Assembly (NCBI GenBank): GCA_902729315.2
Contig: LR746269.1
Coordinates: forward strand, 842,001 to 906,000
Direction of reading: 5' to 3'
Length of the DNA: 64,000 nucleotides
From: Spirodela intermedia
Taxonomy: Eukaryota; Streptophyta; Magnoliopsida; Alismatales; Araceae
Shown: piece by piece, positions 1-15,000 of the stretch
How the letters are laid out: each line of letters begins with the position of its first letter
Numbering within the stretch: the first letter of the stretch is position 1
The notes under the pieces: model-generated
What the model was told of the DNA's origin: nothing
Databases searched by the model: none
What the model saw: only the letters and a program-made list of their open reading frames with translations
Position numbers and translations under genes: made by a program

Positions 1-3000
1 CCATCGCCGGAACAAGCAGAGCGTCGATGAAATAGCAGCCGGGCTCCACCGTGATCACCTTCAAAAAAGCCATTACTCCCACTGTTCATAATTTCAGGGT
101 GGCATTCGGTCTTGAGAGACCTGGATCACTATACACTATGCAGAAGCATCAATTAGAAGGAAATGAGCATGTAAATAAGGCAGTGTAAGAACAAGGCAAT
201 ATATAATGATGTTATTACCCGAAATATATTATGATCAATGTGCAATGATGCATCATGCATTATGTTAATACTTATCTTATTAATAAGATTCTGGGCATTT
301 TGGTTTACCAAAAACGTTTGGATCCAGACAAAATAAGATGATATAGATTGAGAAGTCTCAGGTGAAAATGTGACCAGAAAAAAGCATGATTGTAGACTTT
401 TTCACGGATTTTCAAGCATTAGAAGATCAGTACAAACCAAGCCCTCTTGCAGTGTCCTCGTTGTCCTCAAGGACTTTAGTCCCGGCTCTTTGGGGCGCTC
501 CAATCCCTAGATTAGGACATTATTAATCGCTATTCGAAAGAACAATTTTGAAACACAGAATTTTTTGGGAGCCAGATTCAGGGAAATAAGGTTGTGGGGA
601 CCTTTGGGTAGCCCCCAGGATCATGTGTGTCGATTCCAATGAGGTGGCCAAGACCATGTGGCATGAACACAGCACCCAGTCTTCCAACCATCATGTCATC
701 AACATCACTGAACCAAATCCAAGTGCAAATAAAATTTCCATCAAAGTTGAATTTCAGAAACTGTTGCAGCGATGGAATCATTTAACACAAACCTACCCCT
801 GAATAAGCCCACCTTCCTTCAGTGACTCAAGAATGGTTCTCTCTGCTAATCTGCAACATTGGTTGAGAGTACCAACCCCAATGAGTTTCTATCAAGGAAA
901 CTAACAGCAGGAAGATTGTAGCAAAAATAAAAAACGGTGCACATTTCACCCACCTCCCAAAGTAAATGTTATTGATGCTTTCACTACACTAGAGATGTCA
1001 TCACTCATTCAATAGATCACATAGAAGAAGAAAAATTATGGCCCATTGTGGACGGCATGTGTTTAGTATATTTTCGAGTTATGTGACTATGTATAGAAAG
1101 TTCCAAGACCCCACTAGGTTACAATTAGATCCAATGGTCAGAATACATTTAAGAGATTCTGACTAGGAGAGGGATGTTTACATCACCTGGTAGATGGAAA
1201 AAAAACACGTGAGAACTGTAAATGAAGAGAGGAGGATGCACTAATGAAGACTTGGACCTGGGGAACTATGATTTCCGAAATTAGTCATAATTTTTTCTTC
1301 TTAGCTACAGTCAAGAATTTGTGGGAAATTTTCCATGCGAAATTATCACGGAAAAATGATGAGGCTTATATATATGAATTAGAGACAAAATTCATGTCTA
1401 TAATTCAAGGTAATAAATTCACGATTGAATATGCTGGCGAATTGAAAAGTTTATCGCAAGAGCTTGACTATTATCTCAGTCTTGACACAGAAAAACATGA
1501 GTAGATTACTGTCTTACAAAACTTTATAGAACAAAGAAGAGTCTTTAAATTTCTTGCAAGACTTAATTTTATTTTTGATCATGTTAGACAACAAATTTTG
1601 GGCTGTGAGAGGAAATATAATATGGATGAAGCTCTTTCAATTATTTGAATGAGGAGAGCCATCATAAATTAATGTTATCAGTCTTGAGATAGATAACACT
1701 GCATTTATGACTAAATAAGGAGAAAATATGAAGAAAACTACAGATCCAAATCAACAGCCTCAACCTGGTCAAGAAAAAAAAATCAAAAGTCTGATTTTCA
1801 AGATAATCTCTGGTGCACATTCTGTAGAAAATCCCATCACACTAGAGATAGGTGTATTAAACTTCATGGTAGACCACAATTTTAGTACTGAAAAACATGA
1901 AAGTCATGCACATGTGACCGTGGAACTACCTACTAATTAGACTCCCGGTTTGGCATTAGAACAGTCAAAATCTTAACATCTCTCTTCTCTACAAATGGAT
2001 GAAAAAGAACGACTCTGAGTTGAACTAACAAAATTAAAGTCAACGGTGTAACAACAATTATTTGATTCAGCCTAGTAAGTTCCATTAGTCTCTTGGAATT
2101 AGAACTTATTCTAGAGATATTTCGAGTGAATGGGTAATAGACTTAAGAGTGGCAAACCAGACGATGAATTCTTCTCATCATATTATCAAATATAATCCTT
2201 GTCCTAGTGACCTAAAAGTATCTACTAGTGACAGTTGCTGATATAAGCGACCTCAAGCTTCAACCCTTTGGAATCCTTATCGATGTACTTCATGTCCCGA
2301 AATTATTTATCAATCTCATCTCTGTAAAAGAAACTTGTGAAGTAAAATTTCACAGGATTTGAACTACTAAAAAACTTGGAGGACTCTATCTCCTGGAAGG
2401 ACCTAGTCAAACATTTCAGGTGAAAGCAGATCAATACTTAAAGCCTCAAGAGGACCAGAGATGTTATTGATGCTCTTATTGATCATATGAAGTTTTATTT
2501 TGTGACAATATTGTGCAAAATCCAGTACATCATAATCGTACTATCATGTGAAGGCTAAATGTCATCTCATCAAAGGAAAGTAGGAGGAAAACTTGATTTG
2601 TATGCCATACATCTCAACACACAATCAATGAATAGATACGCTTACTAAAGGCATCTTGAGCGCACAACTGGAAAAGATTATCCCAAGTTAGGAATAGATG
2701 ACATTCATTCGCTACCTTGAGTACTGACATGATGTGTCCAGTATATTCCAAGTCACGTGACTATGAATCCAGAACCTTCTGGGATCTGTTTTAAATAACA
2801 GACTCCACTCTCTTTGAAATGTAATTTTTTGCTCTTTCAAATAAGAGAATATATTTTTCTCCACGAACTCTGGCATCACTACTCAGTGCACCATACCTGA
2901 TTTTATCTTCAACACCCATAAGCATATGCATCCTGGCTGATTTAAGGGATAGTTTATGAAGGGATATTTGGAGTCTACTAACAAAGAACGAGATTATAGT

Positions 3001-6000
3001 TCTCGTTAGTTCGAAACCGGCATTTGGGGGACAAAAAAATAGTAATAATGCAATGATTTGCCAGAACTTCCCCATGAATAATAATTCGGATACACATTTG
3101 CTTTAGTTATCTGGGCATACTTTCAAAGTCAAATTGATAGATGGCGATGTAATTGGTGAAATTTTTTAAAAAATAATAAGAATAAGAAAATATTTTAAAC
3201 GACAGTCCGAAAACATTTTTAAAAATAGGGCTGCAATAGAAATTTGTCTTCATAAATTTACTATGCAATTGACAAATTTACTTGTGCATGTCGATCCAGC
3301 TATCACCAGGCTTCATGCATGATATAACATTATCATGAGCCTTAAGGACGGCCTGCACTCAAAATAACAAAGTTAGAATATCATAGAGCTAAAAGGATAC
3401 ACCATCCTTTCTTCAGCCCAACTTTCATAAGTTTTCAGGTCCTTGAGGTTTGTTGATAAGGGAACATCTCACCCAAACGCAACGTGAAATTGACGTTCAC
3501 ATTTACCAGAGGCAAAGAGTTTCAACATCCATTTCCGCGTCCTTCAATTGGAATATACCAAAAAAACGTTTTGGATAATTTTGCCTCCGTATCTCTATAC
3601 TAGTTTACCATTGTATAGGAAACTATTCAAGAACGTACATTTTGTTTCCTGATGACTTAGCTTCCCTGACATTGATCCTTTTAATAATTAATTTTGATTT
3701 AGACAAGTCTAAGCTTAGAGAAATGGCATACCAACTGAAAGCATACCCATTAATAACAGGATAATAGAATACTCACGTTGTAAACAAGAAGTTGATCTGC
3801 TGAAAATATTCCATTGACCTGCAAAAGAGGAAATATTTAAACCTACTGGAACAGTGTAACTAAGCAATGTAAGACCCGGCTTCACTGCTAGCCACAGGAA
3901 AATAGTTCATGTACCCAAGCAACCCGATCTCAAATCTTGACAAGGATAAGAATCCGGAATTTGTCAGATGTATATGGTGGCTGAAATAAGCTGAAACTAG
4001 AGAACTAGACAAGAACAACAGTGGATTTGATACACATTTAATATCAAATGTGTTCAGTGAGAAAACTGCGGTTTAAATAATATGGAACACAGATTGTCCG
4101 TTACACTAGTACTCATAAGAATAGAATGAGAACCCAGAAGATTGTGACATAGCATAAAATAACAAGAGATTTAATCCACATTAACTAATTTTAGTTCAAG
4201 AGTTTGAACTCAAATGAGGATTTCCATGAAAGAAGTGTATAAAAGACTTTTCAATAAAAATACTTTCCTTACAACATATTATATGCAAAATATCATCATA
4301 ACCATACCGTCGATTAGAAAACACTTTTGAATAAACTACAGAATCAAGGATAAAACGAGTCCTCTAGCTGATCCTCTACATGACTGCTTCCCTTTCAAGA
4401 AATGAAATGGAAAAAATCTTAGACAGCAGGGTATCTTCTAAAAGAAAATTAACAAAGAGTAGGAAGGAGACCAGATGACTGACAAGGAAAAGTAAACTTG
4501 GGACAAACTAGGAAGGCCAAATCGAGCTTACAGGAAAAGAGCATGTTATGTCCGCGCCATAAAAATGATATTCAGCTCCCATATCAAACAATGCCATATC
4601 TCCATCTATCAAAGTCTGCACAAAAGAGAATGAAATTATGATAAAAATGAAACAAACCAAACCTGACAACCGCTACAAATAAGTCTACAAATAAAATTTG
4701 GTCTAAGTACATACGCATAAGAAAGGGATATATAATAGTCTCAATTTTTATATGGATTAAAGTTAAAGGGAAGAAAGATATACAAAAACAAATGATCAAC
4801 AATCAACTGGGCAAATAAAGATCTCCAGATGTGCTGGCATGTTTCTATGGCTGCCAGCGGTCATGAGGCCGAACTCAGAAGTGAGCCAAAAAGTTTCGAT
4901 CTAGCGTAAAGTTAGAGCCAACAAGAAACCAAATAGGATGGCCTTGATCCTAAGCCTATGGTTTGGGCTCCATAAATGACAGATTAAAGTCCAAGCAAAA
5001 AAGATTTAGGTCCAATGATCAGCTTGGCTGATGGGCGGAATTTTTCCAGAAGAAGGCGTTTTGTTCTCTCCACATGGTGATGCTTAACGGTTGTCTTTTC
5101 AAACAGCTTTCAGACAATTGAAAATTCAAGTGGGCGATTCCTCAATGTTGCCATATGATTACAGCCTAAGGAAATTTGACCAAGAAATAGGATATTATCG
5201 ATTGGACCTAAAAAAAATTCAAGTGGGCGATTCAAACAGCTTTCGGGCAGTGAAGGTCTTTGAAGCTCTTACCTGCCGTTATACCAGCATTGGCTAACTA
5301 GAACACAGGGTCTAGTCTAAAAAATAAAAGAACTCTACAAGAACACATTGAAATGATACAATCCAGAAGCTCTGTTTTTTTGGACTTTATTCGGGCCAGG
5401 ACCTGAGCTGAACGATATGAATCGGATATAGTTCAAAACCTCACCATAGATAGCTACAAAGTACAGATTTTCATCTAGTCGAAGAAGTTATCTCAGAGTT
5501 TCTTGCAGAGGATAGGTAAGAATGAGACAGCCACATGCATGGCAGTCTCCCATGGACCGATTTTGGTTAAAGATGCTTTCCCTCTTGAACGCCTCTGAGT
5601 TAAAGATACTTTTGGGTTAAAAACTTTCTCGGAGTTTTTGGAACGATTGTTCACTTAACATCGATTTTGGTTTCTGCATTTTACTTGAGCGAGTTATCTG
5701 AGTAAAGGAAGCATTTATGAGCTTCCCAGTGGTTCTGCAAGCTGAGCCCCACTTGGTTTATTTTACACGCCTCTTTTCTACTCTATGACATCTTGACTCT
5801 CTTCAAAAAGGCCGGTTTTAGTTTACCTTCTTAATTTATTAATTTCGGTCTTTCCTTGGCTTCAGTTACGATATGTACTCCTTATCTTCATGAAAATAAA
5901 GTATCACCAGAAACTCTCATCAATATGAAAAGAGGAAAAATCAAAGGATTCAGACTTTGTTAAGCAATCAGAGCATAGATTTGAAAATCTATATTATTGT

Positions 6001-9000
6001 ATCATAATTTCAGGGAACAAGAAGCTTTTAATAGACAACAAAATATGTCAATTTACAACGGCCCAAGATGGTTTAGTTGGATATCTTAGTATGGACAATA
6101 CCTTGTCATTTGGAGCTGCAGCATGGCCATAATGAAGAACTGCACTGCAATGGACATTAAAAATGTAAGTATGAAAATAGATTGAAACTTCTGAAGAAAT
6201 AGTGCATGCATGTAACATAGAAAAGAAAATACATTTTGCTTGAATGAAGACCGGAATTTATGAGTACTTGAAAAGCATAAAGTTGGCCAATTCAAGACAG
6301 TACAGACACTCAAAAGAAAAAAAAGAGGACTGAGGAGATTTGGACTAAACTGCCTCCACCTCTTATAGCTCTATGCTGCACACAGCCTGTTAGAGTATTA
6401 AACTACTTCTGAAAACCTTTCAACATCAAGTCACGTATGAGAACATTGACAAACTCATTCAGACTGTATCAGTTGGACAGGGTCATATCAAGTCACTTAG
6501 GATCCCTTATTGACCTATCTATCACTTAGTTCACTAAGGTAAGATTCTCTACTCATGAATATGTTAATCTGTACAATAATACAAATTGATAATAAGTCGC
6601 ACCTGTTTTCTCCAGTAGCACATACGCATGTGTATGAGCAATGCCTGCAACCACCATACATGTAAACATGATGAAGAAAGACGCTTTCCAACTGGTACTC
6701 CTTCATACCCACTCTAGCTTTCCTCATAACCTTGATTCAAATATGTTAGTTGGATTAAAACCCACAAGAAATGACAAAAAACTCTACTTTAATATAGCTT
6801 AGTAGAATAAGCAACAATGAATTACGTAGCAGTGCAAATAAAATGCTAAAGAATTCACCAGATGACGCTTTAATAACACCACCATTTTGCAAAATAAGAA
6901 GGTTTTAACCATAACATGCTGGAAGTGAATCCACGGGTGAAGCAAAGAAGGATATCATTGTGGGAATGAGATAGCCAAGGAGTAAATTTCACTAATAAAA
7001 AACCATCCAAAGAGGATACAGGTGTGAGCAAACCAGGAACTTCGTTTTTGTTGCATCTTGAGAAGACAATAATTCAGTCATCATCCAAAAGTATTTAAAT
7101 AAGAAGAATGCTGTTACTTCAGTTAAGGGGAAAAAAGGAATACCTTTAAGTCCTTCTACCAGAAAGTGGAGTCGTTATTTTATCTCGTATGGGGTAGACA
7201 AGAGGGATGGATCCTGCTCGCAATTCTTTTTGGGAAAGTACAAAAGCAAGATTCTGATCACAATTTATTTAGGGTAGACTTGTGTGCGAGTATGTATGGG
7301 ATCGTGCGTCTGAAGCGATAGTTGCTTTTTGGGCAGACCAGAATTGGTGTCTAAGTTAATGGCGCCAGAAAAAGGGACTTTAACATTGCACAAAAACCTA
7401 AAATTCTATGGGGAATTGTAAGCCATGAAGGTCAAACTCCTAAAAGTCAAGAAAAATCACAGCGAACATCTAATTTTTAGTGCGTGGTTTTCAATCATAT
7501 AAAACGTCTAAATGTGTGATTTTGGATAATAATCTCCCATAGAAGCAACTAATTTCACATATGCCAAGGGATCTCATCAAATCCGAAGTAGACAAAGGCT
7601 TAGACTTCATCTTAATTCCCAATTAAGATTAGCAGTCTAGTACGTCGTATTAATCTGATTTTCTAGACAACCTTAAAGCCTTCGCTTGAAAGGGGATTGA
7701 CTGATGCTCGGATCTTGAGGCACTTTCTATGAAATTAACACCACTCTCAATTGGTCATATAGAAAGAACAAAACTGGTACCTAAAACCTCTAAACTTCCT
7801 TTAAAATTTATCTTCTAACACGTGCAATATTTCGTATGTAAGAGCTATAAATTTTTTAATGACCATTATGATTGAAAGAAAATGAAGAAATACGAGAGAA
7901 CTCTTCAACGTAAAAAGAAATCTACTTGGCATAATCTGGTAAAAAAAGATAGATAATACAAATGTACAGCTAAATTTTGAATGCTTTACTTCAACATGGG
8001 CTTCTGAGCTTATGTCATTAGCATACTGCATAAGACCAATCTCCATTTCAGACTTGAGAACACGGCATTCAGTTAAGACAGGATGAAGCACGTCTAGATC
8101 AGTGTCAAACTTTTCCATCTCCTGTTGATATTGCATAAAGACATATCAGTATAAGAATATTAATATAAAATATACACGACCCAGTGACCCCCAAGGACTG
8201 TGTATTAATCACACGACTTTCGCCAATCTACAACCATACGCCAACCAAAAGGGTCTATCAAAAAAAATACTAAGCAAAAATTTAGTATGACATGAACACA
8301 TGAAAACATTTAAAAATTTAGTCCAATATCACATGAACACATTTAAAAAGGGAAAGATCATTACATATGTACTCAGTATGACACATAATTCTCTTTTAAG
8401 AGAGGAAATCTAGCAAAAATGTGAAATGAATATTTTGAGATATCCAAAAGCATCCTTCAGAAAGAAGGTTGTAGTCAGGCAAGGCAGTAATGTTGGAAAT
8501 ATTAAATCGTGATGTAGAACAAGCATTAACGTGAATGGGCACAACTGCCAGGTGGACTCTGTCCTTTTGAGTTTTTGTTGGGGCTCACTGAAAATTATTT
8601 CATCCATTAATAGGTTAGCTTATTCTAAGGATAATAGGTACACTATATAGCCAAAAGATTATTATTATTATTACTATTATTACTATTATTATGTTCTGTC
8701 ACAACTTTCAAATAGTATAAAAGTTTAAGTGGTCATATAATTTAACGAAAAATGCAAAGGATATTTGGGATGGTTTCTAAGAATGTATCCATGATAAGAA
8801 TATAGCTGTAATTTATAAACTTAACGAGAAATTATTTTTCATCTTTCAACAAAAAGTCATCTGTAAAATGAGTATCTTTCAACATGAAAAATATATGAGA
8901 TGAATTCAAACTCTTCTAGTGATTCACTCTGGATGTTCAAATGCAACATCAGAAGAAAGTCAAGCTTAAAAAGTTTATTTGGTTTGAACATCAAACTTTG

Positions 9001-12000
9001 TCACGGTTAGATCCAGCTACTTGCTGAAGAATCAATTCATCACTTCATAGTGTTCTCTCATACCACTAGCAAGTAAGTATGGCTTCCATTACTATCTTCA
9101 ATTGAAAAGGCAGCCTGATATCCACTACAAAGGAGATTATTGTAGCAGGGAATGAGTACTACGTAGTGATTGAGTTGCTGGAATGCAAATATGTGTGAGT
9201 TGAGATCGTATGAGGCATATATCTGAGAAGCACTGAGAAAAACATCGGCATAATAACTTGGGTTAACAGTCTCCCGACATCTAATATGACCCGCGGTGTG
9301 GAGCACACTACTGCGTCATCTACAATAGTTCTATCTAAGATTGAGAATGAAAGATTCGCTAATCCATCAAGATCTCAATCTACAGTCGTTGATCCATCAT
9401 TGTCAAGTAATTCTGCCCTCATAACTTTTACCCAATTCCTAGGTCAAAAATTATAGAGTCATATCTTACATGATAAGTACTTGATGTCTTCTTTCGATTA
9501 TCATCCTAGCACCTTATTACTCACAGTTCTAGATTGATCTATGAGATCATTTTTTGGTGGGTGAACTATCATATTTTTCCTCACTCTTATCTGATCCTAT
9601 CCTCTTCCCAAATACCCTGACACTCTCTTCCATGTTAGTCACCTGACGAAATCATTGTATTGTTCACTCACTTTCTTTATATAGTATTGTATTTAAAATT
9701 TTCCAGATGACGAAGATCTGTGGAAGGCATAAGTGTTGCAGTCTCTATTATCCTGATGATCAATCTAAACTAGCTCGGGTTACCATTTCTTATCGTATTT
9801 CTACTATCCCATAGCGTTATCTTCCAAGGCATATATCACATCAGACATTATATCAAATGATTTTTGTGAGGGGATGGGAAGTTGAGCATCACTAGTATGT
9901 TTTTCCCTGTAGACATGTTAGTCAGAAAGCATCTCCATCTAAATTAAATTCACTCAGATGTGTAGGGTCCACGTCATGTTCCAAACCATTCTTAGTGTCC
10001 CTTCTCTTATTTTTCATGTTTCAACATCTATTCTTAAGTATGTAGTACTTTATAGTCTTTCTCCATGGTTAGGCCGTTTTTCACCCAACTTCTAAGGTGT
10101 CTGGATGTGTTTGCTTCGTCCATATCTCTTTACCAAAGTTGAGGAGGCGAGGATGGGGTCAAATCGTGTACTCTCTCCTTCTATCAATGAATTAGAGTCA
10201 TCCTTCTATCTCAACAAATGAATAGTAGCACAGTTACTTAAGAAAAAGGTTATAGTGAAAATTACCTTTATCATTGCAGGCTTGGAGTGATTACCGCTAT
10301 CAGTGTTCAAACCATACAAGAGAAACAATAAAGGCTTCCCTGGATTCTCACAATGATTCTGAAGCACTTCCACGATTTCATCCGTATAAAAAACTATGTC
10401 AACCATGTAATATTCCTGCAGATCTTTTATAAAATGTGAGAATAAAAAATTAAAAAAAATCTAAATTGAACGATATCAGATATAAGATGACCTTATAGTA
10501 AGCCAACGGCTTTATTTTACCCATCCAAACAGCATATTCTTCGGGCAATCTTGGAGCAAACAGAATCGACTTCCCAGAAGAAATATCCTTCAAGAAAATA
10601 AAAAAATAACATTAATTTAAAACCAAAAAAAATGAAAATAAAACCAGTCACTTGGAAGTAATTCTCTAGGTATCAGTCTAATGCAGAACCAAAAAAAAAG
10701 TAAGAGCAAAAAATAAGTAATGCAGTGCAAAGATCAAACATCAGCTAGGATATAACAAAGGTTGAGCGTGCCATGATTAATCAAGTGGACAGTGGATAGG
10801 TTCAGACGAAAACATAAAAGCAAACATAGAAGATTGCTGAAGATAAAATCAGGTTGAGTGCACTGAATAGTGACACCAGAACCCCTGGAGAAAAAAATAT
10901 TATCTTATTCGAAAGAAACAAAAAATTACATTTCAAAGATAGTGGGATTTGTTATTTATAGCAGACCCTGGAAGGTTCTAGACACACTCACATAACTCGG
11001 AATATACTAGACACATCCTGTCAACACTCCTCCAGCTTTTCTGTGATGAAATGACAATCAACCTCCACATATTTGGTATGATTATGTTGTACTGGATATG
11101 CACAATATTAATTGTTGATTACTTATTGTCACAAGTAAGAGAAAGAACTTCATAGGACCAGTAAGAGAAATTTGTAGATCATCAAGTAGATTTTTCACCC
11201 CAAATAACTCACATACACCTTGGGTAAGTGCTCGAATTCAGCTTCAGCACTTGAACGAGCAACCATCTTTTGTTTTTTACTCTTCTATGTAACACGGTTG
11301 CTTCCAATAAGTGTGAGATGTCTAGAGGTCGATATGTGATCAATCATTGACCCTACATAGTCAACATCTGTAAATATACAACCAATTATAACCAACTGCC
11401 CTCTTATCCATTGGTAATTCCACCAGATTCCAAGCCTGATTTTTTTTTCTTGGGCTCTCATTTCATCATCCATAACTTGTTTCTACTCCGTCATAGATAA
11501 AGCTTTTGAGATATTTTTTGGAATGGTAGTGCTATCTAAGGAGACAAGGATTGATAGGATGAAGAGAGTCTATGATAGAATAAAACATTGTCTGATAGGT
11601 ACAGAGGTCTCTTTGTGCACTCTCGCATTGCTTGTCTCAAGGCAATGGGAAATGTGTCATAATCATTTGGAATGTCATAATCATCTGATGCTATAAGTAT
11701 TGAGTTTTGGATATTCTCTAAGGTCAAATCAGAGGTTTGGATTCGTGTACACTCTTGAATGTCTCCTCTCCTCGAGTAGACTATGCCAAATCTGAGATTT
11801 TCAGGATGGAGATCTAGAATATAATTAACTCTTTTCAGGGACTGAAATGGGAACAAACAAATTACCAAAGGATGAAGGAGCTGAATTATCAACATGATGA
11901 TCAATATGAACTGTAAAGATAAAGTTTGATCATCAGATGAAGAATTTTTAAAGTACCGTTCTCATTTATGAAATTTAACATCTATTGACGTAAAAAAAAA

Positions 12001-15000
12001 TTGAGTAAAAGGACATCATATTTGTAACCTTTTTTATTACAAGAACATCCAAGAAATATGCATTTAAATAATTGTGGCTTAGTTTGATTGTGATGATGAA
12101 CAAAGGAAACATAAACATAAACAAACAAACTAAGTTCTAATACAGTTTTAATTTGAATATTTGGAATGTGTATTGCCAATGAGTCTAAAGGACTCTAAAA
12201 GTCAAAGGTTCTAGTGGGCAATTGGTTGATAAGATATGTGGCTGTTGAGACAGACTCAACCCATTAAATTTGGCATATTACTCTGGAATAAAATCGATCA
12301 AGATAATCCTAAAAAACGTTGATTTTTTCTCTCAGCTAAACCATTTTGCTGTGGAGTATATACACGAGGATTCGTGTATTATACCATCTATTTGAAAATA
12401 AGAATCCAAACTTTGGCTAAAGTATTCATTATCAAATCTAAATTTCTTTGTATAGGTGCCAAACTAATTTTTAATCATAACACAAAAAAATGTTAAGGTC
12501 TCACAAATATCAAACTTATGCTTTAGAAGAAACACCTACATACACCATGTACAGTCATCTATAAAGGTGACAAACCACTTATCTCCTTGAATGTCATTAA
12601 TGGGACATGGTCCCCAAATGTCATTGTGAATACAGAAGAAATAAATCTCACTCCTTTCTCCTTGTGGTTGAAAAAAGCACGAGTGTGTTTAGAAAATTCA
12701 TACACATCACATTTAAGGGTGTCTAAGGACACATTTTGAAACAAATCAAGTAAAAGAAATTTTAAAGTTCTAAAGAAAGGATGGCCCATTTCGGTGGAGT
12801 AATTGCTTTACGAGGTCCTTTTGAGGCTCTAAGTATTGATATACTTCCATCATAAATGTGTGACTAGGTCTTTCTAGGAGATAGAGTCCTCCATATTTCA
12901 TAGTGACTCTAATCCTCTAAGGTTGTATCTTATAAAACATCACACAAATATCCTCATCAAAAAATGCACAATAAGGTGAATTGTTCACAAGTCTCTTTAT
13001 AGAGATGAGATTGGTAAATAATTTCGGGACATGAAGTACATCGATAAGGATTCCAAAGGATTTAAGTTTGAGGTCTCCTATACCAGCAATTATTAGAAGG
13101 AAAGAGTTAGCAGTAGATACTTCTTGATCACTAGGACAAGTATTATATTTGATAAAGTGATGAGAAGAATTCGTCATATAGTCTATCACTCATGAGTCCA
13201 CTACCTAATTATTAGAGATCTCTAGAAGAAGCTTTAATTTCAAAAGAACAGTGGAACTTACCAGGCTGAATCAATAATTGTTGTGACATTGTTGACTTCA
13301 ATTTTTTCAATTCAACTCAAAGTCATTCTATCTCACCATTTGAAGAGAAGAGAGATGCTAGAATTTTGATGATTCTAGTGGCGAATTAGGAGTCTGATTA
13401 GTAGGTAGTTCCTCTATCAAATGTACATGGCTTCCATGTTTTTTAGTACTGAAAATTTTGTGGTTTACCATGAAGTTTAAAACACGTATCTCTAGTATGA
13501 CGAGGTTTTCTGCAACATGTGTATCAGAGATTATCCCAAAAATCAGACGTGATTTTTTGCATGACTAGTTGAGGCTAAGAATTTGATATGTGGCTTTCTT
13601 CATATTTTCTCCCTATTTAGTCATAAATGTAGTGTTATTTATTTCAGGCACTGATACAATTAATTTTCGACGGCTCACCTCATTCAAAATAGTTAAAATA
13701 ACTTAATCCAGATCGAATTTCCTGTCATGGGTCAAAATTTGTTGTCGAACATGATCAAAAACAGAATTAAGTCCTAAAGAAATTAAAAGACACCTGTTTG
13801 TTCCATGAAGTTCCATAGGATGACAATCTCCTCAAGTTTGTTTGTGTCAAGACAGATAATAGTCAAGTTTTTGCAATAAACCTTTCAAATTCCCAGCAAA
13901 ACAATCATGGTAGACATAGATTTTATCTCTAGTTCATATATAAGAGACTCACTATTGTTCTGTGAGAATTTTGTGCGGACAGTTTCCCACAAAATTTTGA
14001 CTATAGCCAAGTAGAAAAAATCATGACTAATTTAGGACTCATAGTTCCCCAGATCCAGGTCTCGATTAGTGCATCCTCTTCTCTCCATCTACGGAATTCA
14101 CAAGATGAGGGATCTAGTTTCCCATCTACTACATGATGAAACATCCCTCTCCTAGTCAAAACCTCTCGAATACATTACGAACATTGGATCAAATCGTATC
14201 CAATTAATTTGGACTCTGCATGCATTGCAAAGAGTTCTACCAATAGTTGCAGAGCACCATGACTAGGATTAGAATCCCTTGTGGAAGAAGGATCACCCAT
14301 AGAGCAGGAAGAAAGATTTCTCACCTTTGACATTACAAAAAAATGGCTGGATTTCCTAGATCTGATATTCCGTCAACAATACTCAACTTAGAGTAAGAAA
14401 GGACAACCAAATTCACAAGATCTGGTATCCCATCAACAAATCGATTCAAAAACTTGTAACTTTGCAAAAGAAGAAAAGAGGAGCGATAGCACTTGGATTC
14501 ACTCTAATAACATGTTGAAGATAAAATCAGATTTGGTGTGCTGAATAGTGATGCTAGAACCCGTGGAGAAATTTGTATTCTCTTATTCGAAAGGAACACA
14601 AACTTACATTTCAAAGGGAGTGGGTTATGTTATTTATAACAGACCCTAGGAGGTTATAGACACATCGTCACATAACACTCATAACAACAAAAACTTGGAA
14701 TATACTAGACACATCCTGTCAACAAAGATATGCAAAAAGACAAATAACACGCATTAAAAACTTACTATTGCTCCATAAAAGCCCGGTTCCCTCACTCCAA
14801 ATAAGTAAGCAAAATAACTCTCTTGCCTATGGATCATAACATCAACAAGGAAGTTAATACAATATATGTTAGTCATCCTAAAATTAACTTTAAAAACTCG
14901 TAACAGAGAAACTAGGCACAAAATGTTGATAGAAAGGGATTTCACGCCCAAGATACATTCCAAGATCAATCAACTGAAAGTAAAATTCAGAAAAATATGG

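Larger units (their letters stand above)
10835..14724 (-). mobile_element. Degenerate Ty1/copia LTR retrotransposon in prolidase intron 3
   Basis: A 3.89-kb element, read on the minus strand, between exons 3 and 4. LTRs lie at 14513-14724 (5') and 10835-11026 (3'); ends are TGTTGA...TCAACA with small changes. Target duplication AAGAT sits at 10830-10834 and 14725-14729. Next to the 5' LTR is a primer-binding site similar to the initiator-tRNA-Met type (TGTTATTAGAGT against TGGTATCAGAGC); next to the 3' LTR is a purine tract AAAAGCTGGAGGAG. Internal segments, all with stops or frameshifts: Gag near 13.7-14.2 kb, a zinc knuckle near 13.5 kb ([11 protein letters not shown]), the protease-side segment at 12917-13189 ([25 protein letters not shown]), integrase and RT remnants at 11.2-12.8 kb. 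At under 4 kb with many stops it is defective. Confidence 0.9.

Noticed and set aside
1244-1504. 86-codon ORF as a host gene
   Set aside because: It is the Gag fragment of the intron 11 copia remnant.
12917-13189. 90-codon ORF as a host gene
   Set aside because: It is the protease-side segment of the copia polyprotein inside the intron 3 element.
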